Positions 1 through 7,917 of a stretch of 14,228 nucleotides of DNA are shown here, piece by piece (the first letter of the stretch is position 1; each line of letters starts with the position of its first letter). Origin of the DNA: an uncultured Lachnospiraceae bacterium (GTDB taxonomy: Bacteria > Bacillota > Clostridia > Lachnospirales > Lachnospiraceae); NCBI GenBank assembly GCA_937950565.1, contig CALFCS010000017.1, forward strand, positions 1 to 14,228, in the 5' to 3' direction. A model generated the notes under the pieces. The model did no database searches, was not told the DNA's origin, and was given only the letters and a program-made list of their open reading frames with translations. Both the position numbers and the translations under genes were made by a program.

Positions 1-14
1 ATAATTGCGTACAT
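1..14 (-). CDS. rplU: Ribosomal protein bL21, 5' end only (partial)
   Basis: Only the first codons are in the window: ATG TAC GCA ATT AT, giving M-Y-A-I-I, which is how bL21 proteins typically begin. An AGGAGGAG Shine-Dalgarno lies a few bases before the ATG, and a promoter plus an about 80-nt leader precede it. bL21 is a 23S rRNA-binding protein of the large ribosomal subunit. In Clostridia rplU is commonly found downstream of the TIGR03960/TIGR03936 pair, and that pair lies about 4 kb upstream here on the same strand, which supports the call. Five residues alone cannot prove identity. The next bases outside the window would settle it. Confidence 0.6.
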
Positions 15-96
15 ATGGCTCCTCCTATTATCATTACTCGCCAATTTCGGTGTTTACAAAAAATATGTAAAACTTTAACCTCATTGTGCGGCATAC
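15..96 (-). ncRNA. Probable L21 leader (ribosomal protein autoregulatory 5' UTR)
   Basis: The transcript expected from the promoter at 103-131 has an about 80-nt untranslated leader before the putative rplU ATG. It contains a TTTACA / TGTAAA hairpin with a T-rich loop, and GCC and GGC segments on either side that could close an outer helix. Putative autoregulatory L21 leaders of about this length precede rplU in low-GC Gram-positives. Position, length and structure agree with that family, but I have not scored it against a covariance model. Confidence 0.5.
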
Positions 97-102
97 TCAT
101 AT

Positions 103-131
103 ATAATAGCATATAGATATTTAAAAATCAA
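103..131 (-). promoter_or_regulatory. Promoter for rplU leader
   Basis: On the minus strand a -35 TTGATT (126-131) and a -10 TATTAT (103-108) are separated by 17 bp. The -10 is preceded by TGC, giving an extended -10. The -35 overlaps the last codons of the amidohydrolase gene. Transcription would start near 96. Confidence 0.6.
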
Positions 132-909
132 GAAGCTTACACGCGTTTTTATAAAATATTTTTTCACGTTCTTCTTCTGTTAAAGCGATTTCATTTATAA
201 TCTTTATGAATTCTTTCTGTCCACTCCACGGAAGGTCTGTAGCAAATAAAATTTTATCTGAGCCATGATTCCGTACAATACGGAGAATCTGTTCTTCCGG
301 CATTTTATCAAGCGATACACCGGTATCAAAATAAACAGGTTTTCCTACCAGGTATTTCTCTGCCTCGTCCCATCGCTGGTATCCTCCCATGTGAGCAAGA
401 ATCATCTTCGGCGGCGCAACTTCATCGATCATTTCCGCCGCCATCTTTGGTGTACAGTGAACGTCATCCGGACTTTTCGGATCCATTCCTGCATGTACAC
501 TTATAATTAAGTCCAGTTCAGAAGCATAAGAAACAATTCGTTTATAACGAATATCATCAAAATGGACTTCCTGATAATCGGGATGAAGTTTGATTCCCTT
601 AAGTCCCAGTTCTTTAATCTGCCGAAGCTCTTCTTTATAATTTTCGGATGCCGGATGAATACTTCCAAAAGAAATAACCGGCTTTTCCTGATAACGTGCA
701 GCAAATTCATTAATAGAACGGAACTGCTTTGGCTTCGTAACAATCGGAAGGGCGATGGATAAATCCACCCCGGATTCTAAGGTAATCTGTTTTAACTCTT
801 CATAGGTTCCATATATATGAGGTTTCATCTGGCACACATCGGCAAGATAGGTAATTGTCTTTTTGGCTATCTTGTCCGGAAACATATGTGTATGAAAATC
901 AATTATCAT
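121..909 (-). CDS. Amidohydrolase family protein (Amidohydro_2-like, TIM barrel)
   Basis: A 262-residue cytosolic metal-dependent hydrolase or decarboxylase of the amidohydrolase superfamily; the substrate is unknown. Numbered from the ATG at 909, visible metal/active-site motifs are DFHTH (H6, H8), KLHPD (H109), SVHAG (H139), LAHMGG (H173) and FATDLPW (D225). This is the usual order for the PF04909 group, and the length is normal for it. An in-frame GTG at 918 would add three residues, but it lies only about 2 nt from the AAGGA ribosome binding site. The ATG at 909 is about 11 nt away and is preferred. The gene overlaps the end of the CBS gene by 11 bp, so it is the last gene of the aspartate kinase operon. 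No clear terminator follows; the rplU promoter begins inside its 3' end. Confidence 0.85.
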   Translation of the reverse strand: MIIDFHTHMFPDKIAKKTITYLADVCQMKPHIYGTYEELKQITLESGVDLSIALPIVTKPKQFRSINEFAARYQEKPVISFGSIHPASENYKEELRQIKELGLKGIKLHPDYQEVHFDDIRYKRIVSYASELDLIISVHAGMDPKSPDDVHCTPKMAAEMIDEVAPPKMILAHMGGYQRWDEAEKYLVGKPVYFDTGVSLDKMPEEQILRIVRNHGSDKILFATDLPWSGQKEFIKIINEIALTEEEREKIFYKNACKLLDF

Positions 910-1321
910 TTTTTTCACTGTCCTTCATTCTATTATAACAATATTCAATAATATCACGTCTCGTAATAATACCGATAAAATGTTCCTCATCGTCCACAAC
1001 CGGAACAAAGTTCTGTTCCATTGCACGTTCTATCAGGTCTTCCATATTACATTCAGCGTTTACAAAATGATAATCCAGTCTTCTGTCTATTTTCATAATA
1101 CTGATTTCTTCCGCTTTTTTCAGGTTCAGAAGATCCAGTTTTTTCAGCGCCCACAATAAATCGCCCTCTGTGATAGAACCTACATACTGTCCCTCTTTAT
1201 TCAGAATCGGAATGGAGGAATATTTGTGATATTCCATAACTTCCAAAGCCTGTCTTACTGTATGATAATCATACACACATGCAATTTCACTTTTTGGCTT
1301 CAGAAAAAATAAAATGTTCAT
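899..1321 (-). CDS. CBS domain-pair protein
   Basis: A 140-residue protein consisting of little more than two CBS motifs, about residues 8-60 and 78-130. Each ends in the typical hydrophobic-GxI/IT-xxD pattern: VGSITEGDLLWAL for the first and IGIITRRDIIEY for the second. Stand-alone CBS pairs bind adenosine nucleotides such as AMP, ATP or SAM and act as regulatory modules. The partner here is unknown. The ATG is chosen because an AGGAGG sits 8 nt upstream, overlapping the TAG stop of the aspartate kinase gene 12 bp away. The pair is therefore probably translationally coupled. A regulatory link to aspartate kinase is possible from position but is inference only. Confidence 0.85.
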   Translation of the reverse strand: MNILFFLKPKSEIACVYDYHTVRQALEVMEYHKYSSIPILNKEGQYVGSITEGDLLWALKKLDLLNLKKAEEISIMKIDRRLDYHFVNAECNMEDLIERAMEQNFVPVVDDEEHFIGIITRRDIIEYCYNRMKDSEKNDN

Positions 1322-1333
1322 TCATCCGGCCTC

Positions 1334-2665
1334 CTAGATCTGTGTTGTAACAAAAATATCATAAATGGCCTGAATTGCCGCGTGGAAGTCATGATTACGG
1401 ACACCAATAATAATATTCAATTCACTGGAGCCCTGGTCGATCATTTTCACATTCACATTTGCATGAGCAAGTGCAGAGAAAATACGTCCGGAAGTCCCTC
1501 TGGTCGCTCTCATGCCGCGTCCCACAACCGCAATCAGCGCAAGGTCCGATTCAAGCTCCAGAACATCAGGAGAAACTGCACGATGGATACCTGCAATGAC
1601 CTTCTGCTCTTTCTCTTCAAATTCATCCTGATGCACAAAAATTGTCATCGTATCAATACCGGAAGGCATATGCTCAATAGAAATGCCGTTTTGCTCAAAC
1701 ACTTCCAGGACTCTTTTGCAGAATCCAACCTCTGAATTCATCATCGCTTTTTCCACCGTAATAGAAGCGAAGTCTTTCTTTCCGGCAACTCCGGTAATCG
1801 TAAATCTCGGTTTCTGACAGGTTGCTTCCACAATTAAAGTACCTTTATCTTCCGGCATATTTGTATTTCGTATGTTAATCGGGATTCCTTCTTTTCTTAC
1901 CGGGAAAATCGCATCTTCGTGGAGTACGGTCGCACCCATATAAGAAAGCTCACGAAGCTCCCTGTAAGTAATGACATCAATTGCTTTCGGATTTTTGATG
2001 ATTCTCGGATCCGCAATCAGGAATCCGGATACATCGGTCCAGTTTTCATACAAATCCGCATGAACTGCCTTCGCTACGATAGAGCCTGTAATATCTGAGC
2101 CGCCACGTGAAAATGTTTTAATTTTCCCATCCGGCATAACACCGTAAAATCCCGGAATTACAGCACGTTCTGTAGATGCAAGTCTTTCTGAGAGAACTTC
2201 ATTTGTTTTCTCAGCATCAAATTCACCCTCGGCATCAAAGAAAATTACCTCAGCCGCGTCAATGAATTCATATCCAAGGTATTTTGACATAATAATACCA
2301 TTTAAATATTCTCCACGGGAAGCGGCATAATCTCTTCCGGCTTTTTTGCTGAAATTTTCTTTAATTATTTTAAATTCTTCATCCAGGGACAAATCAAGCT
2401 CTAATCCTCTGATAATGGAATGATAGCGCTCTTTAATTGCCTCCAGTAATTCTTCAAAATCTTCTTCCATGTCATCCTCCAGAATTGCCTGGCGATAACA
2501 ACTATATAACATATCTGTAACCTTTGTGTCTGTAGGGGTACGCTTACCCGGTGCTGATGGAATCACATAACGTCTGGTGTCCTCTTTGCGGATGATGTTT
2601 CCGACTTTTTTAAATTGTTCTGCACTGGCAAGTGAGCTTCCGCCAAATTTTACAACCTTAATCAT
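1334..2665 (-). CDS. lysC: Aspartate kinase
   Basis: A 443-residue cytosolic enzyme that phosphorylates L-aspartate with ATP, the first step toward lysine, threonine, methionine and diaminopimelate. The amino acid kinase domain starts with KFGGSS (residues 6-11). It also shows SRGE (116-119), the substrate-pocket motif FSRGGSDITGS (185-195), and the WTDVSG and DPRI nucleotide-site region (209-221). Two ACT domains occupy about residues 295-370 and 378-440 and usually give feedback control by lysine or threonine. The start is the ATG preceded by GGGAGG about 12 nt upstream. The gene leads an operon with the CBS protein and the amidohydrolase. No lysine riboswitch fits in the about 90-bp upstream gap. 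The symbol lysC is chosen over other aspartokinase names by general similarity only. Confidence 0.93.
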   Translation of the reverse strand: MIKVVKFGGSSLASAEQFKKVGNIIRKEDTRRYVIPSAPGKRTPTDTKVTDMLYSCYRQAILEDDMEEDFEELLEAIKERYHSIIRGLELDLSLDEEFKIIKENFSKKAGRDYAASRGEYLNGIIMSKYLGYEFIDAAEVIFFDAEGEFDAEKTNEVLSERLASTERAVIPGFYGVMPDGKIKTFSRGGSDITGSIVAKAVHADLYENWTDVSGFLIADPRIIKNPKAIDVITYRELRELSYMGATVLHEDAIFPVRKEGIPINIRNTNMPEDKGTLIVEATCQKPRFTITGVAGKKDFASITVEKAMMNSEVGFCKRVLEVFEQNGISIEHMPSGIDTMTIFVHQDEFEEKEQKVIAGIHRAVSPDVLELESDLALIAVVGRGMRATRGTSGRIFSALAHANVNVKMIDQGSSELNIIIGVRNHDFHAAIQAIYDIFVTTQI

Positions 2666-2706
2666 CTTTTACGTATTCCTCCCAATTACTCTTTCTATCG
2701 TACCTT

Positions 2707-2759
2707 ACTATACTACCTCATTTTTTTTACATCTGCAACGAAAAAAAGCACAAGCTTTA
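2707..2759 (-). promoter_or_regulatory. Intergenic signals: weak terminator of the ybaK operon and probable lysC promoter
   Basis: Directly after the ybaK stop the minus strand reads AAAGC-TTGT-GCTTT followed by a run of T, a short 5-bp hairpin with a U-tract. It is at best a weak intrinsic terminator. Some 30-50 bases further on is a TATAGT at 2707-2712, overlapping an alternative TAGTAT, with only a poor -35 (TTGCAG). This fits a weak promoter for lysC, or partial readthrough from the upstream operon. Confidence 0.35.
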
Positions 2760-3245
2760 AAATTCTCTTCGAATTACGTCTGCAAACGAAGCATTTGCGG
2801 CTTGTTTCAAATCTTCCGGCAAAAGCGTCAGCTGCATACCAAGCTTCCCGCCGCTCACATGCATGTGCTCCAGTTTCTGTGCATCCTCCTGAATGACAGT
2901 TGGAAATTGTTTTTTCATTCCCACAGAGGTACAGCCGCCCCTGACATACCCGGTTACCTTCGTAAGCTCCTTTAGCGGCAGCATTTCCAATGATTTTTCT
3001 CCTACTACTCTGGCGGCCTTCTTAAAATCAATCTCCGACTCGATTGGAATGACGAACACATAATGGCCACCGCTTTTTCCTACTGTTACAAGGGTTTTAT
3101 ATACATACGCATGATCATATCCCAATTTATCTGCGGTTTCAATTCCATCTGTAAATTCATCACATTCATATTCTTCATATTTATAATTGATTTTCATACG
3201 GTCAAGGATGCGCATGGCATTTGTTTTTACTTCCTTTTTTCCCAA
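2757..3245 (-). CDS. ybaK: YbaK/EbsC-type aminoacyl-tRNA deacylase (Cys-tRNA(Pro) deacylase)
   Basis: A 162-residue single-domain cytosolic editing protein of the YbaK/ProX family, which in characterised members hydrolyses Cys-tRNA(Pro) mischarged by prolyl-tRNA synthetase. Visible motifs are the VYKTLV segment (K50, the family's key lysine), FVIP (64-67), and VRGGCTSVGMKK (101-112) in the place of the usual GG-SP-G loop. The loop reads TS rather than the common SP. The start is a TTG at 3245: it has GAGGTG 7 nt upstream, and the next methionine would remove the first ten residues. The gene follows the TIGR03936 gene by 20 bp and closes that operon. Confidence 0.88.
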   Translation of the reverse strand: MGKKEVKTNAMRILDRMKINYKYEEYECDEFTDGIETADKLGYDHAYVYKTLVTVGKSGGHYVFVIPIESEIDFKKAARVVGEKSLEMLPLKELTKVTGYVRGGCTSVGMKKQFPTVIQEDAQKLEHMHVSGGKLGMQLTLLPEDLKQAANASFADVIRREF

Positions 3246-3265
3246 TATCTGTCACCTCATATTTC

Positions 3266-3979
3266 TCACAAAATTATTTTTCCCATATCTGAAAGAGGCA
3301 CAAATGCTCCGGCCTCATCTCTGGCATATACATCTACACGGTGGTAATGAAGTGCGGTTTTTTCAGCTCCTATATAGTCAAGAAATGTGTCCATAACCAG
3401 ATCCGGCTTTAGATTCTGTTCACTTCCCGTGGCAAGGAACAGATAAATGCTGTCAACATCCGGATGCATTTCGTAAATCATAGGCTTGATATCCACTTCT
3501 TTTTCACTTCTCTTTGTCTTTTTCCACACGGTGATATGCTCCTGCTCCAAAAAGCCTTCTATCTTTGCAGTCCAGTCTTCCGGAAGCGGCACGCGGATAT
3601 CTGCGGTTTTCTCGGATTCCAGAGGATAGACACGGTAAGAAGCCGCGGCGGTGATTGTCATGCCACTGGCTTTTTTCTCATCCGGGATTTCCACAAAGCT
3701 TACAACATCAATCCCTTCTGCCATAACACGGTTCAGCTGTGATATGGCATCCTCTGAACTTATCTTCTCAGTAAGTTCAATATCCAGATATTCTCCCTCA
3801 CTCGTAATACCGACCCCAAGAGGTTGTGCGAAAGACATGATCATATGTGGACTATATCCGCCTGTGAAGGCAATCGGGATGTCTGCTCTTCGCATCGCTT
3901 TTTGAAAATAGCGCATCACATCCAGGTGGCCAATGAATTTCATAACTCCATACTTACGGAATTTAATTCTTGCCTTCAA
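3266..3979 (-). CDS. TIGR03936 family radical SAM-associated protein (DUF2344)
   Basis: A 237-residue protein of unknown molecular function that almost always accompanies TIGR03960 radical SAM proteins, sometimes fused to them. It begins KARIKFRKYG...KFIGHLDVMRYF, then GYSPHMIMSFAQPLGVGITSEGEY, the family's most conserved N-terminal segments. The TTG at 3979 is the best start: GGAGG lies 8 nt upstream and the protein then begins M-K-A-R-I-K-F as in relatives. The in-frame GTG codons at 3988 and 3982 sit on or close against the Shine-Dalgarno. The gene overlaps the end of the radical SAM gene by 17 bp, so the two are translationally coupled and probably act together. Confidence 0.88.
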   Translation of the reverse strand: MKARIKFRKYGVMKFIGHLDVMRYFQKAMRRADIPIAFTGGYSPHMIMSFAQPLGVGITSEGEYLDIELTEKISSEDAISQLNRVMAEGIDVVSFVEIPDEKKASGMTITAAASYRVYPLESEKTADIRVPLPEDWTAKIEGFLEQEHITVWKKTKRSEKEVDIKPMIYEMHPDVDSIYLFLATGSEQNLKPDLVMDTFLDYIGAEKTALHYHRVDVYARDEAGAFVPLSDMGKIIL

Positions 3980-5828
3980 CACAGACACCTCCTTTCCATC
4001 TGGCAGCTCCGCAGCCGGAACACTGCTGTCTGCAGTTCGGTGTTACCTCTCCTTTCATGGCACGTTCCCATTCCTTTTTGAGGAAATCTTTTGTTACACC
4101 GATGTCAATAAAATCCCATGGAAATTTCTCGTCCATAGAACGTTCTCTTAAATTATAAAATGCCATATCAATCCCTGTATTTTCGAAAGCAGTAAGCCAT
4201 TTATCATAGTCAAAATAATCGCTCCAGGAATCATAAAGACATCCCAGCCGGTACGCCTCCAGCAAAACGGCGCCGGTTCGTCTGTCACCTCTTGCAAAAA
4301 CGCCCTCCAAAACCGTTACTTCTGCATCGTGCCAGTGATAACGAAGACTTTTCCGGTTCAGCTGATCATTAAAGGCATGCTTTACGACAGCCGCACGTGC
4401 GACATACTCTGTATTTGTAAACATTTTCGCCCATTGGAAGGGGGTAAATGGTTTTGGTATAAAAAAGGATGTACTGGTTGTAATCTGGCATTTTCCATTC
4501 CGCTGGTCTTTGGGAATCTCGTAATAACGTCTGGCAATTTTGTCCGCCAGTTCTGCGATTGCTTTCATGTCTTCTTCCGTTTCGGTCGGAAGTCCCAGCA
4601 TAAAATAAAGCTTGACCTTATTCCATCCGCCTTCAAATGCCTGTCCCGCACCGCCCAGGATATCCTCTTCCGTAAGCCCTTTATTAATGACATTTCTCAT
4701 ACGCTGGGAACCTGCTTCCGGAGCAAAAGTAAGGCTGCTCTTACGGATGTCCTGCACTTTCTCCATCACATCAAGAGAAAATGCGTCAATCCGAAGAGAA
4801 GGGAGGGAAATGTTGATTCCTTTTCCTTTAAATTCCTCGATTAAGAAAGTAACCAGCTCTTTTAAACTGCTGTAATCACTGGAGCTTAAGGAACTTAAGG
4901 AAATTTCCTCGTGCCCGGTATTTTTGAGCATCTGATAAGCGTAATCCTTCAACATCCGGACATCGCGTTCTCTCGTAGGACGATAAAGCATACCGGCCTG
5001 ACAGAACCGGCATCCACGGATGCATCCGCGCTGAATTTCCAGGACAACCCGGTCCTGTGTCACCTTGATAAATGGAACGACTGGGGCCTTTGGATAATAG
5101 CTATTCGTCACATCCATAACAATCTGCTTTCGGATAGTTGCTTTTGCATGGGGATTATTCGGGACAAAGCTTTCAATTGTGCCATCTTCCTTATAAGTTA
5201 CATCATAAAAAGAAGGCACGTAGATACCTTCTACTTCTGCTGCTTTTTCCAGGTAGTCCTTTCTGGAACCACCATTTGCCTTATTCTCTTTATATGCATC
5301 CAGAAGCTCTCCATATACTGTTTCGCCTTCTCCGATATAAAACAGATCAAAGAATTCAGCCAGAGGCTCCGGATTGTACGTACATGGACCGCCGCCGATG
5401 ACAATCGAATCCGCTTCGCTTCTCTCAGAAGCCTTTAATGGGATTCCGCTTAAGTCCAGTACCTGAAGAATATTGGTATAACACATCTCATACTGGATAG
5501 TAATACCAAGAAAATCAAAATCTTTTATAGGGTCCTGGGATTCCAGTGCAAAGAGAGGGATTTTCTGCTCCCTCATAATCTGATCCAAATCAATCCACGG
5601 TGAGTAGACACGCTCACACCACACGTCCTCTCTCCGGTTAAACATATCGTACAATATCTGTATCCCAAGATGTGACATGCCAATTTCATAGACGTCCGGA
5701 AAACACATAGCAAACCGGATATCAATAGAATCCTTGTCTTTCATTACAGAATTAATTTCGTTTCCAATATAACGTGCAGGTTTTTCAATTTTTAATAATA
5801 TATCATCCGTTAAAGCAAGTTTTCTCAT
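3963..5828 (-). CDS. TIGR03960 family B12-binding-domain/radical SAM protein
   Basis: A 621-residue cytosolic iron-sulfur enzyme; the substrate of this family is not known to me. The N-terminal about 170 residues resemble a cobalamin-binding-like domain (FPDVYEIGMSHLGIQILY, then IVIGGGPCTYNPEP and YIGEGE). The radical SAM core carries the 4Fe-4S motif CIRGCRFC with C269, C273 and C276. The C-terminus adds a small Cys cluster (CRQQCSGCG plus a later C), possibly a second metal site. The start is placed at the ATG at 5828 because AGAGG is 6 nt upstream. An in-frame ATG at 5843, directly after the upstream stop, lacks a good Shine-Dalgarno. It lies between the ParB-like gene and its TIGR03936 partner in one operon. 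Confidence 0.92.
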   Translation of the reverse strand: MRKLALTDDILLKIEKPARYIGNEINSVMKDKDSIDIRFAMCFPDVYEIGMSHLGIQILYDMFNRREDVWCERVYSPWIDLDQIMREQKIPLFALESQDPIKDFDFLGITIQYEMCYTNILQVLDLSGIPLKASERSEADSIVIGGGPCTYNPEPLAEFFDLFYIGEGETVYGELLDAYKENKANGGSRKDYLEKAAEVEGIYVPSFYDVTYKEDGTIESFVPNNPHAKATIRKQIVMDVTNSYYPKAPVVPFIKVTQDRVVLEIQRGCIRGCRFCQAGMLYRPTRERDVRMLKDYAYQMLKNTGHEEISLSSLSSSDYSSLKELVTFLIEEFKGKGINISLPSLRIDAFSLDVMEKVQDIRKSSLTFAPEAGSQRMRNVINKGLTEEDILGGAGQAFEGGWNKVKLYFMLGLPTETEEDMKAIAELADKIARRYYEIPKDQRNGKCQITTSTSFFIPKPFTPFQWAKMFTNTEYVARAAVVKHAFNDQLNRKSLRYHWHDAEVTVLEGVFARGDRRTGAVLLEAYRLGCLYDSWSDYFDYDKWLTAFENTGIDMAFYNLRERSMDEKFPWDFIDIGVTKDFLKKEWERAMKGEVTPNCRQQCSGCGAARWKGGVCVEGKN

Positions 5829-5843
5829 AATTTTCCTCTTCAT

Positions 5844-6374
5844 TTATTCTTCATACTCATCATCTTCCGGCTGCCACGCTTCACCAAAGTCTACATCTTT
5901 AAATAGAGCGGCCAGTCCCGTGATTTGTTTCAAACGCAGGATTTCATCCCGGTCCATTCCCAGATGTCTGGATATCCAGGCATCTGATCTTCCGAGCTCA
6001 TGAAGCTCTTTTACAATATTGCTCATCAAATCAACCGTGTGATTCCCACGGGCCCGGTTATGGCGAATGGTACTTGCCATACGTTTGTCAATGGGCTTGT
6101 CAATGACAGAAACAGGCAGCATCCCTTTTTCTCTTTCGTAAATGTCAGGATGCTCCAGCATTACCCGATAGCGGTGAAATCCATCCACGATCAGATAGAC
6201 GTCCTGCGCTTTATCATAATAACATACAACGGGCATTGTGTAGCCGTCTTCCTTGATACTTTCATATAAAAGCTGCATCTCAGGAGGTGCAACCTTGTTT
6301 GGGTTATAATCATTTGGCTGAACCTTTTCAATCGGAACAGCAATTACATTGTATACCGGACTTTTGTATTCCAT
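5844..6374 (-). CDS. IbrB-like ParB/sulfiredoxin-fold domain protein
   Basis: A 176-residue protein with a ParB N-terminal-type domain: an N-terminal strand region (VIAVPIEKVQPNDYNPN), the nucleotide-pocket motif DGFHRYR (64-70), and NRARGNH (106-112), equivalent to the ParB Arg-rich box. A short helix-turn-helix-like region follows (about 128-150) and the tail is acidic (PEDDEYEE). It lacks the length and dimerisation domain of a chromosome-segregation ParB. Pairing with a PAPS-reductase-fold gene 2 bp upstream is the IbrA/IbrB arrangement, described in E. coli as activators of immunoglobulin-binding eib genes. The biochemical role is unknown. The AGAGGAAA ribosome binding site overlaps the upstream stop, so the pair is translationally coupled. 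Confidence 0.82.
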   Translation of the reverse strand: MEYKSPVYNVIAVPIEKVQPNDYNPNKVAPPEMQLLYESIKEDGYTMPVVCYYDKAQDVYLIVDGFHRYRVMLEHPDIYEREKGMLPVSVIDKPIDKRMASTIRHNRARGNHTVDLMSNIVKELHELGRSDAWISRHLGMDRDEILRLKQITGLAALFKDVDFGEAWQPEDDEYEE

Positions 6375-6376
6375 AA

Positions 6377-7696
6377 TCAGATTTCCTCTATGCTTTTGTA
6401 TTTCTGCCGGATAATATCCAGTCTGTTCTGCTGCTGTCTCGTCATTCCGAACCCCATAAAACGGCAGATGTGGTCATTCTTTAAAATACAGTAGCACATC
6501 CGTTTCCAGCTTGGAATATCCTTTGTTGATTTAATATCGTCTGTGTGATCCGGAATCGGTCCCACAAAAATAATGCGGGATTTCTTTCTTATTGTATAAT
6601 TTGACACGCCGTTTCGCTTTATATTATAACCATGTTCTAGCAATTCTTCAATGACTGTTTCATCCAGGCCGCCTCCGGTCTTATGCCAGAAATAAATGGA
6701 AGTATTAAACTTTTTGGCATAATTATTCTTTAATCTTTTCGGCAGTGTTGCTAATAGAAATTTTGTATAGGATTTCCATGTATGACCCTCTGGAAGCGAA
6801 ATATTGCGGTAAGCCATCGCCTTTGTTTTTGCATAAATAGCTGTAAAATTAGCGCCCTGGACACGGCCGACCAGACGAACCCATATTTCCGGGTCAATCA
6901 CTCGGTACAGGTTCAGGGAATCCTTCGAGTAATCATTAAACGGGGATGCAACCCGCATCTGGGCAGGAGTCAGACCTGCCATATAATAAAGGTCATATAA
7001 ACGGTTATAATCGTAATTGAATAAATAAATTGCGTGCCACACATCCTTTGTGGACCAGTCATACAAAGGAGATGCACACCAGACGTCCTTGAACTGCTTG
7101 CTAATCCAGCATTCTCCCTTATATCCATATTTCTTGTTTAAAAATCCGCTGTATCGCTGCAGAGATTCATCCGCCCGCATACCAAGCAGGCAGACTGTCT
7201 TTCCATTGTTATGTGATATCCGGTACCAGCGTCCGAACTGCTTCGCCAAATCTTCCTGGTGCATCCGGTAACGGTAAGTTGAAATGATGTTATTTTCCAG
7301 ATTAATCACGTATTCTTTATCCGGCATTTTACGGACCCAGATATCCTCTTTCGTATCATCCCATGGATACCAGTACATCTCATAACTGCTCAGTGCAGTT
7401 CTGGTAGCCATAGGAAGACAGACCCAGTAAGGCTCTACCTGGTCCTTAATCCGTTCAAATGTCCGTTCTACATATTCGGAGGTTACCGTATATTGTGCTT
7501 CAAAATCCTGATGAAATACCCCGATGACCTTCTCCGGATAATGGCGGTTGCGGTAGTCCAGCACAAGGTTGAGAAGCAGGCCGCTGTCCTTTCCGCCGGA
7601 AAAAGAAATATAAATATTATCAAACTCTTCAAAAAGGAACTGCATCCGTTCTAAAAAAGCGTCATATACATTCTTATGTAAATAGTTACGAACCAT
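6377..7696 (-). CDS. IbrA-like phosphoadenosine phosphosulfate reductase-fold protein (DUF3440)
   Basis: A 439-residue protein of the adenine nucleotide alpha-hydrolase/PAPS reductase superfamily. The PP-loop SGGKDS is at residues 33-38, followed by a region with FHQDFEAQY and ERTF typical of PAPS reductase-like proteins. Later comes the long C-terminal DUF3440-type extension (VGPIPDHTDD, WKRMCYCILKND, CRFMGFG). It probably binds ATP or a sulfonucleotide, but the reaction is unknown. The ATG at 7696 is chosen because AGGAAGGAG lies 8 nt upstream. An in-frame ATG at 7744 has no ribosome binding site and lies only about 12 nt after the predicted transcription start. The following ibrB-like gene starts 2 bp after its TGA. 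IbrA-like genes are often carried on prophages or islands; here it heads a housekeeping operon. Confidence 0.87.
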   Translation of the reverse strand: MVRNYLHKNVYDAFLERMQFLFEEFDNIYISFSGGKDSGLLLNLVLDYRNRHYPEKVIGVFHQDFEAQYTVTSEYVERTFERIKDQVEPYWVCLPMATRTALSSYEMYWYPWDDTKEDIWVRKMPDKEYVINLENNIISTYRYRMHQEDLAKQFGRWYRISHNNGKTVCLLGMRADESLQRYSGFLNKKYGYKGECWISKQFKDVWCASPLYDWSTKDVWHAIYLFNYDYNRLYDLYYMAGLTPAQMRVASPFNDYSKDSLNLYRVIDPEIWVRLVGRVQGANFTAIYAKTKAMAYRNISLPEGHTWKSYTKFLLATLPKRLKNNYAKKFNTSIYFWHKTGGGLDETVIEELLEHGYNIKRNGVSNYTIRKKSRIIFVGPIPDHTDDIKSTKDIPSWKRMCYCILKNDHICRFMGFGMTRQQQNRLDIIRQKYKSIEEI

Positions 7697-7762
7697 GAAA
7701 CAGGCTCCTTCCTTTTCATCTGTAAGTATAATTGGTATTTCCAATTTTTACCAATCATTCCT

Positions 7763-7792
7763 ATTATACCACAAGAAAATAAAGAAGGTCAC
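7763..7792 (-). promoter_or_regulatory. Promoter of the ibrA-like operon
   Basis: The minus strand has a perfect -10 TATAAT (7763-7768) and a 4/6 -35 GTGACC (7787-7792) spaced 18 bp apart. Initiation would fall near 7756, giving an about 60-nt leader before the preferred ATG at 7696. This placement argues against the upstream ATG at 7744. Confidence 0.6.
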
Positions 7793-7858
7793 TGCTTTTT
7801 CTCTTTGTTTTGATGCTAAATTGACTTGAATATATATGAGTTTTGTTTTAGGGCATAT

Positions 7859-7885
7859 AAAAAGCAGGTTTGAAACCCGCTTTTT
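7859..7885 (-). terminator. Intrinsic terminator of the SLH protein gene (possibly bidirectional)
   Basis: The minus-strand RNA reads AAAAA, then GCGGGTT-tca-AACCTGC, then UUUUU, with all seven pairs formed including one G-U. The outer flanks GCATAT/ATATGC can extend the stem to 7853-7891. On the plus strand the same hairpin has one A-C mismatch but is also flanked by A and T runs. It lies about 33 bp after the SLH gene stop. Confidence 0.85.
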
Positions 7886-7917
7886 ATATGCTTGCTTTTC
7901 ATTCTCTTATGTATAAA

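Noticed and set aside
2666..2756. Lysine riboswitch or T-box before aspartate kinase
   Set aside because: The gap is only about 90 bp and shows no conserved core or terminator/antiterminator arrangement.
4329..5438. Long plus-strand frames of 171 and 175 codons opposite the radical SAM gene
   Set aside because: They are antisense shadows of a well-supported enzyme gene and show no family motifs.
7697..7744. N-terminal extension of the IbrA-like protein
   Set aside because: The upstream ATG has no ribosome binding site and is too near the predicted transcription start, whereas AGGAAGGAG precedes the ATG at 7696.
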